Source: Lachnospiraceae bacterium (GTDB lineage Bacteria > Bacillota > Clostridia > Lachnospirales > Lachnospiraceae). Taken from it: a stretch of DNA of 25,595 nt. Positions 15,514-22,891 of this stretch are shown piece by piece. The notes beneath the pieces are model-generated. The model was not told the DNA's origin. It did not search any database and saw only the letters and a list, made by a program, of their open reading frames with translations. Location of the stretch: positions 1 to 25,595 of the forward strand of contig VSNQ01000062.1 in assembly GCA_009774395.1 (NCBI GenBank), written 5' to 3'. The translations under genes were made by a program, and so were the position numbers. Positions within the stretch are counted from its first letter, which is position 1. The number at the start of each line of letters is the position of its first letter.

Positions 15514-15552
15514 CTACATATAACAATATGCACACAGCCGTACATAGGAAAA

Positions 15553-15581
15553 TTGCCTCTTTACGGCGTGCAGTATATACT
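15553..15581 (+). promoter_or_regulatory. Candidate promoter of rtcB
   Basis: TTGCCT (15553-15558), a 17-bp spacer and TATACT (15576-15581) fit a sigma-A promoter. The leader would be only about 16 nt and begin at the AAAAGGAAG ribosome binding site. Confidence 0.45.
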
Positions 15582-15603
15582 TTGAAAAGGAAGAACTTAC
15601 TTT

Positions 15604-16731
15604 ATGAAAACAATTAATGGAACGTATGCTTCAGCAACTATTTTCACTACCAATAACACAAAAACTGCAATTGACGACTATGCTATTGCGCAGTTACAAA
15701 TGCTCTGCGACAATGAAACAGCAAAGGACTGCAAAATCCGTGTTATGCCGGATGTACATCCTGGGTTAATCTGCACGATTGGCTTAACCATGACCATAGG
15801 CGACCGCATTATGCCAAACCTGATTGGTATTGATATCGGCTGCGGCATGACACTGGCACAGTTAAAGCAAACCAAAATAGAATACCAAAAACTGGACACC
15901 GTTATCCGAAACAAAGTTCCCTCTGGTTCTGCTATCCGCAGCGACGCGCACCATTTTTTCGGTGAAATTGATTTATCCGATCTATACTGCTATCCTTCGA
16001 TTCAAGAAGTAAAAGCACTGTTAAGCCTTGGCACGCTGGGCGGCGGAAACCATTTTATAGAAGCTGACAAGGACGACAGCGGAAATCTTTACATCGTAAT
16101 TCATTCCGGCAGCCGCCGACTTGGAAAAGAAGTTACGGAATATTATCTGCGCAAAGGACAGGATCTTTTAAAAAAGCAAGGAATCCGCATTCCTTATGAG
16201 TTAACTTACTTAGAGGGTAGTTTAAAGGAACAATATCTGCATGATTTACAAATTGTACAGGAATTTGCAGAACTAAACCGCGCCTGCATTTTAGATGAAC
16301 TGGTAAAAGGCATGAAATGGAAAGTGATAGATTCTTACTCATGTATCCATAATTATATTGATTTTTCAGACACCGAACCAATCCTGCGCAAAGGCGCAAT
16401 TTCTGCAAAAACTGACGAACATGTCATAATTCCCATCAATATGCGCGATGGGATACTACTTGGCACAGGGCTGGGAAATCCTGAATGGAACTGCTCTGCC
16501 CCGCATGGCTCCGGCAGAATTTTAAAACGCGAGGACGTAAAAGCACGCTACACTGTATCAAATTTTAAAGAGGAAATGAAAGGAATTTATTCTTCCTGCA
16601 TCGGCAAAGATACGCTGGACGAAGCACCATTTGCCTACCGCCAAATAGAAGATATTATGGAAGTGCTCTCAGATACAGTAGCAGTAAAAAACATTTTAAA
16701 ACCTATTTACAATTATAAAGCAGGAAGATAA
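15604..16731 (+). CDS. rtcB: RNA ligase RtcB family protein
   Basis: RtcB joins RNA 2',3'-cyclic phosphate or 3'-phosphate ends to 5'-hydroxyl ends, using GTP and Mn2+. The 375-residue product carries the key motifs: DVHPG (50-54), DIGCGM with metal-binding Cys80, GGGNHF with His150, HSGSRRLG with His167, IHNY with His249, and APHGSGR, whose His301 matches the guanylylated histidine. It is somewhat shorter than the roughly 400-residue E. coli enzyme, as in one common Firmicutes subgroup. No archease, rtcA or RtcR regulator gene is nearby. It appears to be transcribed alone, just downstream of MITE-1 copy B. Confidence 0.93.
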   Translation: MKTINGTYASATIFTTNNTKTAIDDYAIAQLQMLCDNETAKDCKIRVMPDVHPGLICTIGLTMTIGDRIMPNLIGIDIGCGMTLAQLKQTKIEYQKLDTVIRNKVPSGSAIRSDAHHFFGEIDLSDLYCYPSIQEVKALLSLGTLGGGNHFIEADKDDSGNLYIVIHSGSRRLGKEVTEYYLRKGQDLLKKQGIRIPYELTYLEGSLKEQYLHDLQIVQEFAELNRACILDELVKGMKWKVIDSYSCIHNYIDFSDTEPILRKGAISAKTDEHVIIPINMRDGILLGTGLGNPEWNCSAPHGSGRILKREDVKARYTVSNFKEEMKGIYSSCIGKDTLDEAPFAYRQIEDIMEVLSDTVAVKNILKPIYNYKAGR

Positions 16732-16784
16732 ATGGTATCGTTCTTTTATTAAGGAACAACCCAAAATCAATTATGGTAAAACGA

Positions 16785-17006
16785 ACTTCAAAATATCCGC
16801 TGCCCTCTGTGCGATTCCCTACTGCCTGCGGTTCCGTTTTGAAGTTCGATTATTTCCTTTGATAGTGCCAGTCCGATACCGTCCTCCCTAGCATTTTCCC
16901 GATATGACCGCTCAAAAATATGTACTGCTGTAAAAACTGCCAAAAGCACCGCCGTAAACGAAACCGCAAGCAGACTTGTGTTGTAAGATTTTTGTGTGAT
17001 CATCAT
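16785..17006 (-). pseudogene. Histidine kinase remnant with internal deletion
   Basis: The frame begins MMITQKSYNTSLLAVSF, a membrane-spanning N-terminus, and jumps within about 30 residues to HIFERSYRENAREDGIGLAL, the ATP lid and G box of a kinase. Most of the sensor, the phosphoacceptor region and the N box are missing. Near ELQNGT the frame shifts: a neighbouring frame continues with EGSGYFEVRF, a normal kinase end, at about 16785-16830. The gene is therefore deleted and frameshifted. No partner regulator is visible. Confidence 0.7.
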
Positions 17007-17081
17007 GCCACCCGCGAACAGTATGGATAAAATCTACTACACCGATGTGTTGTAAGATTTTTGTGTGATCATCATGCCACC
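16977..17081. repeat. 36-bp direct repeat duplicating the start of the kinase remnant
   Basis: Identical 36-bp copies lie at 16977-17012 and 17046-17081, 69 bp apart. Each contains the minus-strand ribosome binding region and the first codons (MMITQKSYNT) of the kinase remnant. The upstream copy reads into a stop after two more codons. This is a tandem duplication of the gene's 5' end. Confidence 0.9.
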
Positions 17082-17128
17082 TTTAAACGATAGCTGATTT
17101 ACACTTTTTGCTAAGAAGCTGTTAACAA

Positions 17129-17158
17129 ATGACATGGACACTCATCTGTCCATGTCAT
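17129..17158 (-). terminator. Hairpin after the PocR chemoreceptor gene
   Basis: ATGACATGGACA (17129-17140) and TGTCCATGTCAT (17147-17158) form a perfect 12-bp stem with a 6-nt loop, 40 nt after the stop codon. The minus-strand T-run (TTTGTT) is weak, so termination efficiency is uncertain. Confidence 0.55.
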
Positions 17159-17197
17159 AAAATTTCTTCAAAATATTTTTACACAAACCGTTCCCTT

Positions 17198-17986
17198 TTA
17201 ATCCATATCATGAAATAGTGAAGTAATCATATTAATCAGTGCCGTAATCTCTGATACGGATTTCTCAATATCATTATAAATACCAGAGGATTGGCTGGAT
17301 AATTCCTGCATACTTTTTGCCACAACTGCAAATCCAACGCCTGCTTCTCCGCTCCTTGCTGCTTCTATGGTAGCATTTAGGGAGAGGATTGTCTGTTTCT
17401 TTGCGATTCCTTTTAAGTGGCCTGTATTCTCGTTGATCTGTTCAACAAGTTCACCGGATTTCTTAACATTTTCCCTCACGGATTCCAGCCTGCCTGCGTT
17501 GTTGTACTTAAAGTATTCGAGATTGACAAGCTGATTTACAACTATGCCTAAAAGATTTGATGCTGCGCGGATTCTTTTCTCTGAGCTAACTGGCACTTTG
17601 TGGAGCGCCTGTATGTATTTGTCTGGGTCGATTCCAAGCTCCTGTGCAGTTTGCCGAAATTTTTCCTCATCTGGTTCTGCGGGAAGCACCTGCCCACCGA
17701 TAATCGATCCCAATTTTTCATCATTAATAATAATGTCAATAGAAAAGTCCATTAATCCTGCATGGCAGAAATAAGTTCCACTGCATTCATTGTCACATTT
17801 TACGCAGCGTCTATTCCCTTCGGATGAACCACGCGTATATTTCATACAAAAATCTGTAAAGTTGCTTCCTTCCGTCAGATATTCACCATGTTTTCCAACT
17901 GCAATTGCTGCAAGTCCTGTCGCATTGGAAAAGTCATCTTGTATCTTCTGTAATTTGCTTAAATCCATAAAATCTTTTAATTCCAT
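17198..17986 (-). CDS. Soluble PocR-domain chemoreceptor
   Basis: The 262-residue product has no membrane segment. Residues about 5-160 form a PocR sensory domain with its cysteines: Cys61 and Cys64 in RRCVKCD, Cys68, and Cys74 in FCHAG. PocR domains bind small ligands, proposed to include hydrocarbon derivatives. Residues about 175-260 are a shortened chemotaxis signalling domain with the tip ILSLNATIEAARSGEAGVGF. The methylation helices and HAMP are absent, so the receptor is too short for ordinary adaptation. The start at 17986 (MELKDF) is chosen because GAGAGGG lies 6 nt upstream. It may be expressed from the distant promoter at 18477-18506. Confidence 0.88.
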   Translation of the reverse strand: MELKDFMDLSKLQKIQDDFSNATGLAAIAVGKHGEYLTEGSNFTDFCMKYTRGSSEGNRRCVKCDNECSGTYFCHAGLMDFSIDIIINDEKLGSIIGGQVLPAEPDEEKFRQTAQELGIDPDKYIQALHKVPVSSEKRIRAASNLLGIVVNQLVNLEYFKYNNAGRLESVRENVKKSGELVEQINENTGHLKGIAKKQTILSLNATIEAARSGEAGVGFAVVAKSMQELSSQSSGIYNDIEKSVSEITALINMITSLFHDMD

Positions 17987-18071
17987 GTTCACCCTCTCGC
18001 CTTTCCGTAATTTTTATAATTCTGTAGCATATGCACTTTCCTGGTACTCCATTTCCTAATTTCTCATACAC

Positions 18072-18233
18072 TAAGGAACTATAGAAAAATAAGTGACACA
18101 TCTTGCTTGTCTATTTCTCCAATCTTGCAGGAGAAAAAGCCTCACCGTAGCCCGCTACGCCTACGTTTTTTCTCCTACAATCTTGAAGAAATATCCTGCG
18201 CAATCTGAGCACTTATTTTCCTACAATTCCTAA
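18072..18233. repeat. 160-bp imperfect palindromic element
   Basis: The outer arms, 18072-18095 (ends AAAAATAAGTG) and 18210-18233 (starts CACTTATTTT), match in inverted orientation, as do inner blocks with AGGAGAAAAA and TTTTTCTCCT. The centre is CGTAGC-CC-GCTACG. The direct repeat CTAAGGAACT occurs at both ends (18071-18080 and 18230-18239). It could be a MITE or an intergenic palindromic repeat, and would fold into one long hairpin in RNA. It lies in the probable leader of the PocR gene. The rest of 17987-18476 shows no gene. Confidence 0.7.
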
Positions 18234-18476
18234 GGAACTGACGTACTAGAAATGTTAAACAATATCGACCAAATCAGACAAATAGTATTACCTTTTGATA
18301 GTACTATAAAAATCTGACGAAGCACGTTTCCCCAATACTGTTCTTATCCACATTTTTAAACAAACTGTAGTGTGTAATTTTAAAATTCTTAGCGAATGCT
18401 TTTTGTCTGCTTAAAATTTCTTTACGCACCCCAAACTTTGCTAAAAAAGTCTAAAAATGGGCAATTTCTATCTTTT

Positions 18477-18506
18477 ATTATACATGAAATTCATATAAAT
18501 TTTCAA
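18477..18506 (-). promoter_or_regulatory. Minus-strand promoter downstream of recN
   Basis: TTGAAA (18501-18506), an 18-bp spacer and TATAAT (18477-18482) form a strong sigma-A promoter just after the recN stop codon. The first gene reached is the PocR receptor, about 480 nt away, so the transcript has a very long leader or is a separate small RNA. Confidence 0.55.
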
Positions 18507-18522
18507 TATATATTTTTGTAAA

Positions 18523-20229
18523 TCAACTGTTTTCATACAATTTCTTTTTATTTCTCGCTGTATCAATTAATTCTTTTGCATTTCCACGCACGGTGTCTGT
18601 GATATCCTCACCGCCAAGCATCCGCGCAAGTTCCTCGATCACTTCGGATTCCTCTATCTGCGCAATACTGGTCACGGTTTTATTGCCCAATGCCTGCTTC
18701 GCAATCCGATAATTTGCATCTGCCATTGCTGCAATCTGTGGCAAATGTGTTATGCATAGAATCTGATGGCTTCTGGAAAGTGCACCAAGTTTTTCTGATA
18801 CTTTCCATGCTGTCTTACCACTAATTCCTGTGTCAATTTCATCAAAAATCATCGTTGGGATTCTATCGCGTGACGCCAGCACCGTTTTAATTGCCAGCAT
18901 AATTCTGGAAAGTTCACCGCCGCTTGCCACGCTTCCTAAACTTTTCATTGGCTCGCCGGGATTGGTAGATATCATAAATTCCACGTCATCAAAACCGTTT
19001 GCCGCAATTTCTTCCTTCTCGCGGACTTGGATTTCAAACTTTACTTTTAGGAAATTCAAGTCTGTCAGCGCATCTACCATATCTGCGGAAAGTTTTTTCG
19101 CTTCCGCTTTCCTGATTTTTGACGCTTTGGCACATACAGTTTTAAGCTCTGCAAGCACTTTTTCCAATTTCGTTTCAAGCTGCGCTTTATACGCATCCGC
19201 ATTTTGCAAGCGTTCAATTTTGTCAGAAAGCTGCTGCTGGTATACAAGTACCTGCGTAATGCTCCCGCCGTACTTTAACTTTAAACGATTGATTAAATTG
19301 AGGCGCTCTTCTGTCTGGACAAATGTATCGCCGTCAAACTCCATATCCGACATATATTCTGCAATTTCTCTGTTAAAATCGCTTAACAAAGCGTCGATAT
19401 TATCCAGTTCATCTGCAAGCTGTTTTGCCTTTTCATCATAGTTCTCAATTGCGCGCAAATCCCGCACCGCATGACCAACAGCATCTGCTGCCGTCTGATC
19501 GCCATTTCCAGTAAGCTGGTAGGCTCTGGCAGCAGATTCAACAATCTGCCTGCTGTTTGACATTTTTTTGTACAATGCTTCTAATTCGTCATCCTCGCCC
19601 TCTGTAAGCCCTGCCTCGTCTATTTCATTATATTCAAACTCTGCAAGAGAAAGTTCCTTCGCCTTTGCACTGTCGTCCAAGTGAAATTCCTCAAGTTCTT
19701 TTTTAAGTTTGGAATAGCGTTGATGTTTTTCCCGAATACTGTTTTTTAAGACAGATAATTCCTCGCCTGCAAAAGCGTCCAGAATTTCTAAATGATTCTT
19801 TTTATATAGAAGCGATTGGTGTTCATGCTGCCCGTGAATATCAATTAAAAGTTCAGACAGCGCCTTTATCTGCTTTGTTGTTGCATTTTCTCCGCATATT
19901 TTGCACAAACTGCGGCCAGGTTGGATTTTCCTCTGGATTATAATTACGCCGTCCTCCTCTATTGGAAGTTCCAGTGCCCGAACAGCTTCTATTACACTGC
20001 TGTCAGATAATTGAAATACCAGTTCTACAAGCGCATACTCTGCGCCGTTTCGTATCATATCTTTATCGGCTCTTGCCCCCAGCGCCAGATTAATGGATCC
20101 GATTAAAATAGATTTTCCTGCGCCTGTTTCACCGCTTAATATATTCAGCCCTTCCTTAAAGTTCACCTCTGTTTCCTCTATTAAAGCCAAGTTTTTTACG
20201 TGTAAGCTTATTAGCATATTTGTAGCCAT
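18523..20229 (-). CDS. recN: DNA repair protein RecN
   Basis: RecN is an SMC-like ATPase that acts early in double-strand-break repair. The 568-residue product has Walker A GETGAGKSIL near the start, a long coiled-coil middle, the ABC signature GSVASGGELSRIMLAI and Walker B TMIFDEIDTGISGKTAW near the end. Length and order are normal for the family. The start at 20229 (MATNMLISL) follows AAGGGG closely; the ATG at 20217 (MLISLHVKN) fits the family's usual N-terminus and is an alternative. It follows argR by about 60 bp, the usual order in Clostridia and Bacilli. Confidence 0.95.
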   Translation of the reverse strand: MATNMLISLHVKNLALIEETEVNFKEGLNILSGETGAGKSILIGSINLALGARADKDMIRNGAEYALVELVFQLSDSSVIEAVRALELPIEEDGVIIIQRKIQPGRSLCKICGENATTKQIKALSELLIDIHGQHEHQSLLYKKNHLEILDAFAGEELSVLKNSIREKHQRYSKLKKELEEFHLDDSAKAKELSLAEFEYNEIDEAGLTEGEDDELEALYKKMSNSRQIVESAARAYQLTGNGDQTAADAVGHAVRDLRAIENYDEKAKQLADELDNIDALLSDFNREIAEYMSDMEFDGDTFVQTEERLNLINRLKLKYGGSITQVLVYQQQLSDKIERLQNADAYKAQLETKLEKVLAELKTVCAKASKIRKAEAKKLSADMVDALTDLNFLKVKFEIQVREKEEIAANGFDDVEFMISTNPGEPMKSLGSVASGGELSRIMLAIKTVLASRDRIPTMIFDEIDTGISGKTAWKVSEKLGALSRSHQILCITHLPQIAAMADANYRIAKQALGNKTVTSIAQIEESEVIEELARMLGGEDITDTVRGNAKELIDTARNKKKLYENS

Positions 20230-20291
20230 ACCCCTTTCTTCGTGTGCGCATCGAAACGCTGCCACACTATCTGCGATTAAAAATTTAAGAT

Positions 20292-20756
20292 TTACCCTTT
20301 TAATATCCCCTCTATTTTCTCTATTACAATCTCTGTTTCCCTTGCGGATTTTACAGCCGCCATAATGGTATCATCCCCTGCAATGCACCCCACAATTTCC
20401 GGAAATTTCAAAGCATCGATCGCCGCCGCAACCGCCATTGCCATACCCTGCACCGTCTTTAACACCAAAATATTTTGCGCCTTATTCATAGAAACCAGCC
20501 CGTCACGAAGCACGCGCAAATATTTATCGCTTAATTTAATTTCATCATTTTGCAGAATTACATATTTCTGCCGCCCATTCCCAGCCGAAACCTTCGTTAA
20601 ATTCAACTCCCGAATATCCCTGGAAACCGTCGCCTGCGTCACCGCAAAACCTTCCCCTCGCAAATACGCTGCCAGTTCCTCCTGCGTTTCAATATCATAC
20701 CGATGAATCAAGTCCACCACTGCCTCAAGCCTCTGCCTTTTCACAAAATCCCCCAT
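20292..20756 (-). CDS. argR: Arginine repressor ArgR
   Basis: The product is about 154 residues, as usual for ArgR/AhrC. The N-terminal winged helix contains YDIETQEELAAYLRGEGF and the recognition helix VTQATVSRDIRELNL. The C-terminal arginine-binding, hexamer-forming domain contains GCIAGDDTIM, where the Asp pair contacts arginine. It represses arginine synthesis and activates catabolism when arginine is present. The start is uncertain: ATG at 20756, or GTG at 20744, which has GGGGGA 5 nt upstream and matches the usual N-terminus better. It lies between nadK and recN, separated from nadK by a palindromic repeat region. Confidence 0.93.
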   Translation of the reverse strand: MGDFVKRQRLEAVVDLIHRYDIETQEELAAYLRGEGFAVTQATVSRDIRELNLTKVSAGNGRQKYVILQNDEIKLSDKYLRVLRDGLVSMNKAQNILVLKTVQGMAMAVAAAIDALKFPEIVGCIAGDDTIMAAVKSARETEIVIEKIEGILKG

Positions 20757-20790
20757 TCCATTCCAAAAACCCTCTCCCAAAAAAACTCTG

Positions 20791-20926
20791 GAAGTTCTTC
20801 TCGCGCTTCATCACTAGTCCTCTCGACAAACCGGAAAAACGCTGCCCTTGCGTTTTTCCTGCGCGAGATTAGAACTTCTTGGCGTTTCGTCCTATGGCGA
20901 AACGTCTTTAGAAGTTCTTCTCGCGC
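20791..20926. repeat. Palindromic repeat cluster between nadK and argR
   Basis: GAAGTTCTTCTCGCGC occurs at 20791-20806 and again at 20911-20926. A near-inverted copy, GCGCGAGATTAGAACTTC, lies at 20861-20878. The last two copies pair into a long hairpin with an inner GCGTTTCG/CGAAACG stem. A separate perfect 10-bp hairpin (GGAAAAACGC, GCGTTTTTCC) lies at 20833-20859. The nadK stop codon touches the outer arm. It resembles a REP/BIME-type intergenic element. Confidence 0.75.
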
Positions 20927-21735
20927 TACATTCTCATTTTCTCTCGCAAGGTTTCCAGAAAGCTGACTTCTCGCAGCTTCATTATTTTTGTTACTTTATC
21001 GGAGCGGATGATACGGATTTTATCGCCCTCGTTTAAACTTACTGGACATCTGCCATCGAAACTGGCATTGACTTCCTGTGCTTCATCGGGTTTATAAGTG
21101 CCAATTTCAATATCAATAATATCGTCCTCTGCCAAAACGATTGTTCTATTATTTACCATTGCATGAGAGCAGACAGGAGTCATCATGATTAGCCGCGCCT
21201 TCGGTTCCACAATCGGGCCGCCTGCTGAAAGGTTATAAGCCGTTGATCCGGTAGGCGTTGAAATAATCATACCGTCCGCGCTGTAAGTACTAAGCAGGCA
21301 GTCATTGACATAAATATTAAAATTTATAACATGAAGTGCGCCTATACGGTTAATCACAATATCATTGAGTGCCGTCTGCGGTTTCTGGCTGATACCTGCT
21401 ATTACAGGAATACCATTTAGCATCATGCGTGTTTCCACTTCGTAACGGTCTGCGATTAGACTGTCCAGAGCTGGCTCTATTTCCTCTTTATCCACCTCTG
21501 CCAAGTAGCCGAGTGTGCCGAGATTCACGCCAATCAGAGGAATATATCTGCCGACATATTCCCGTGCCGCACGCAGCATTGTACCATCACCGCCAAGAAC
21601 GATAATACCTTCCACTTGGCTGTTTACCGTTTCGTGGCAGACACAGCCCCTATCGGTTAGATAACTGCAAATTTTATTAGTAAAATCGCCATTTTCGTCT
21701 TTCCGCTGGTTTGTATAGATATAAAAGTTTTTCAT
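20926..21735 (-). CDS. nadK: NAD kinase
   Basis: NAD kinase phosphorylates NAD to NADP and is the only known source of NADP. The 269-residue product has the catalytic GGDGT motif (48-52) followed by MLRAAR, the NDIVINR region, and the substrate-binding stretch STPTGSTAYNLSAGGPI. The ribosome binding site is weak (GGGGAAT, about 9 nt from the ATG) and lies just after a simple-sequence array that separates it from tlyA. The stop codon overlaps the outer arm of the repeat cluster downstream. Confidence 0.95.
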   Translation of the reverse strand: MKNFYIYTNQRKDENGDFTNKICSYLTDRGCVCHETVNSQVEGIIVLGGDGTMLRAAREYVGRYIPLIGVNLGTLGYLAEVDKEEIEPALDSLIADRYEVETRMMLNGIPVIAGISQKPQTALNDIVINRIGALHVINFNIYVNDCLLSTYSADGMIISTPTGSTAYNLSAGGPIVEPKARLIMMTPVCSHAMVNNRTIVLAEDDIIDIEIGTYKPDEAQEVNASFDGRCPVSLNEGDKIRIIRSDKVTKIMKLREVSFLETLREKMRM

Positions 21736-21753
21736 AATATTCGTTATTCCCCT

Positions 21754-21859
21754 GCTTATGCTTTGCTTATGCTATGCTTATGCTTTGCTTAGCTTATGCT
21801 ATACTTACGCTTTGCTCAGCCTATGCTTTGCTTATGCTTTGCTTTTGCTATGCTTATGC
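21754..21859. repeat. Simple-sequence array between tlyA and nadK
   Basis: About 106 bp are made of degenerate 5-6-bp units (GCTTAT, GCTTT, GCTAT on the plus strand; AGCATA and AGCAAA on the minus strand), grouped into longer units of about 11-12 bp. The array lies directly between the tlyA stop and the nadK ribosome binding site. Confidence 0.85.
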
Positions 21860-22696
21860 TTACGGCTCTAAGGCTTTATGCGCCTTTGCCACAGTTTCCG
21901 TAATCTTGTCAAGATACGCTGCCGCAACAACGCTTTTAGCATCAAAATCTGCCGGTACCGTTTCTGCTTTTTGGATATGCATAAGATACTCGATATTTCC
22001 CTCCGGCCCACGGATAGGAGAATAATCCAGATTTAAAATCGCAAAGCCTTTTTCCAACGTAAATGCAAACACGGTTTCAATCACTTCTTGATGAATCGAC
22101 GGCTCTCTGACAACGCCTTTTTTTCCTACTTTCTCACGACCTGCCTCAAACTGCGGTTTAATCAAACATACCATTTGTGCTTGGGGCTTGAGCAAATCAA
22201 AAGCAGGCGTTAAGATTTTATCCAAGGAAATAAACGATACGTCCACGGAAGCAAACTCTGGTTCGTCTGCAATATCTTCTTTTTTTATGTATCGGAAATT
22301 CGTCTTTTCCATACAGACAACCCGTATGTCATTGCGCAGCTTCCAAGCAAGCTGTCCATGCCCTACATCGATCGCATAAACCTTTGCCGCACCATTTTGG
22401 AGCATACAGTCTGTAAAGCCGCCGGTAGACGCACCGATATCCATGCAAATTTTTCCTTCAAGTGCAATCGGAAACTGTTCCAGCGCTTTTTCCAATTTCA
22501 GACCGCCGCGGCTTACATATTTCAGCGTATTTCCTCTGACCTCAAGCATTACTTTTGTTTCGTCAAACATTGCGCCTGCCTTGTCCTCTTTCTGCCCATT
22601 CACATAGACACTGCCGGACATAATTACTGCCTTTGCCTTTTCTCTCGACTCCGCAAGCCCCTGCCGAACCAACAATATATCTAAACGTTCTTTCAT
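21860..22696 (-). CDS. tlyA: TlyA-family rRNA (cytidine-2'-O)-methyltransferase
   Basis: The 278-residue product has an N-terminal S4 RNA-binding domain (about 1-60: LDILLVRQGLAESREKA, VYVNG) and an FtsJ-like methyltransferase domain with the S-adenosylmethionine motif DIGASTGGF (86-94). TlyA enzymes 2'-O-methylate cytidines in 16S and sometimes 23S rRNA; this family is often misnamed haemolysin. GAGGG upstream is the ribosome binding site. Position between dxs and nadK is conserved in Clostridia. Confidence 0.93.
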   Translation of the reverse strand: MKERLDILLVRQGLAESREKAKAVIMSGSVYVNGQKEDKAGAMFDETKVMLEVRGNTLKYVSRGGLKLEKALEQFPIALEGKICMDIGASTGGFTDCMLQNGAAKVYAIDVGHGQLAWKLRNDIRVVCMEKTNFRYIKKEDIADEPEFASVDVSFISLDKILTPAFDLLKPQAQMVCLIKPQFEAGREKVGKKGVVREPSIHQEVIETVFAFTLEKGFAILNLDYSPIRGPEGNIEYLMHIQKAETVPADFDAKSVVAAAYLDKITETVAKAHKALEP

Positions 22697-22719
22697 ATCA
22701 AACCCTCATTTTAACAGTT

Positions 22720-22891
22720 ATCTGTAATCATCTGCAAAATCTCGCCCCTAATTCTACCCGCAATCTGTAATCATCTGCAAAATTCTGCCCCTGATTCTAC
22801 CCAAGATCTGTTACTGTCTGCAAAATTCTGCCCCTGATTCTACCCACAATCTGTTACTGTCCGCAAAATTCTATCGGTAATGGTATCCGCA
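22720..22891. repeat. 43-bp tandem repeat derived from the dxs 3' end
   Basis: Units start at 22720, 22763, 22806 and 22849, exactly 43 bp apart. The fourth unit begins inside dxs and covers its last codons (ILRTVTDCG and the stop); the others are degenerate copies that fill the dxs-tlyA gap. The unit nearest tlyA is the most diverged. Because 43 is not a multiple of 3, the copies do not extend the dxs frame. Confidence 0.9.

Noticed and set aside
16782..16848. 12-bp inverted repeat CGAACTTCAAAA as a terminator of rtcB
   Set aside because: Both arms fall within the kinase remnant, where one encodes the ELQNG region and the other lies in the FEVRF region, so the pairing may be chance. It could still terminate rtcB, but I cannot separate the two.
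18830..19441. Plus-strand frame of 203 codons
   Set aside because: It is antisense to recN, whose motifs are complete, and it lacks a ribosome binding site.
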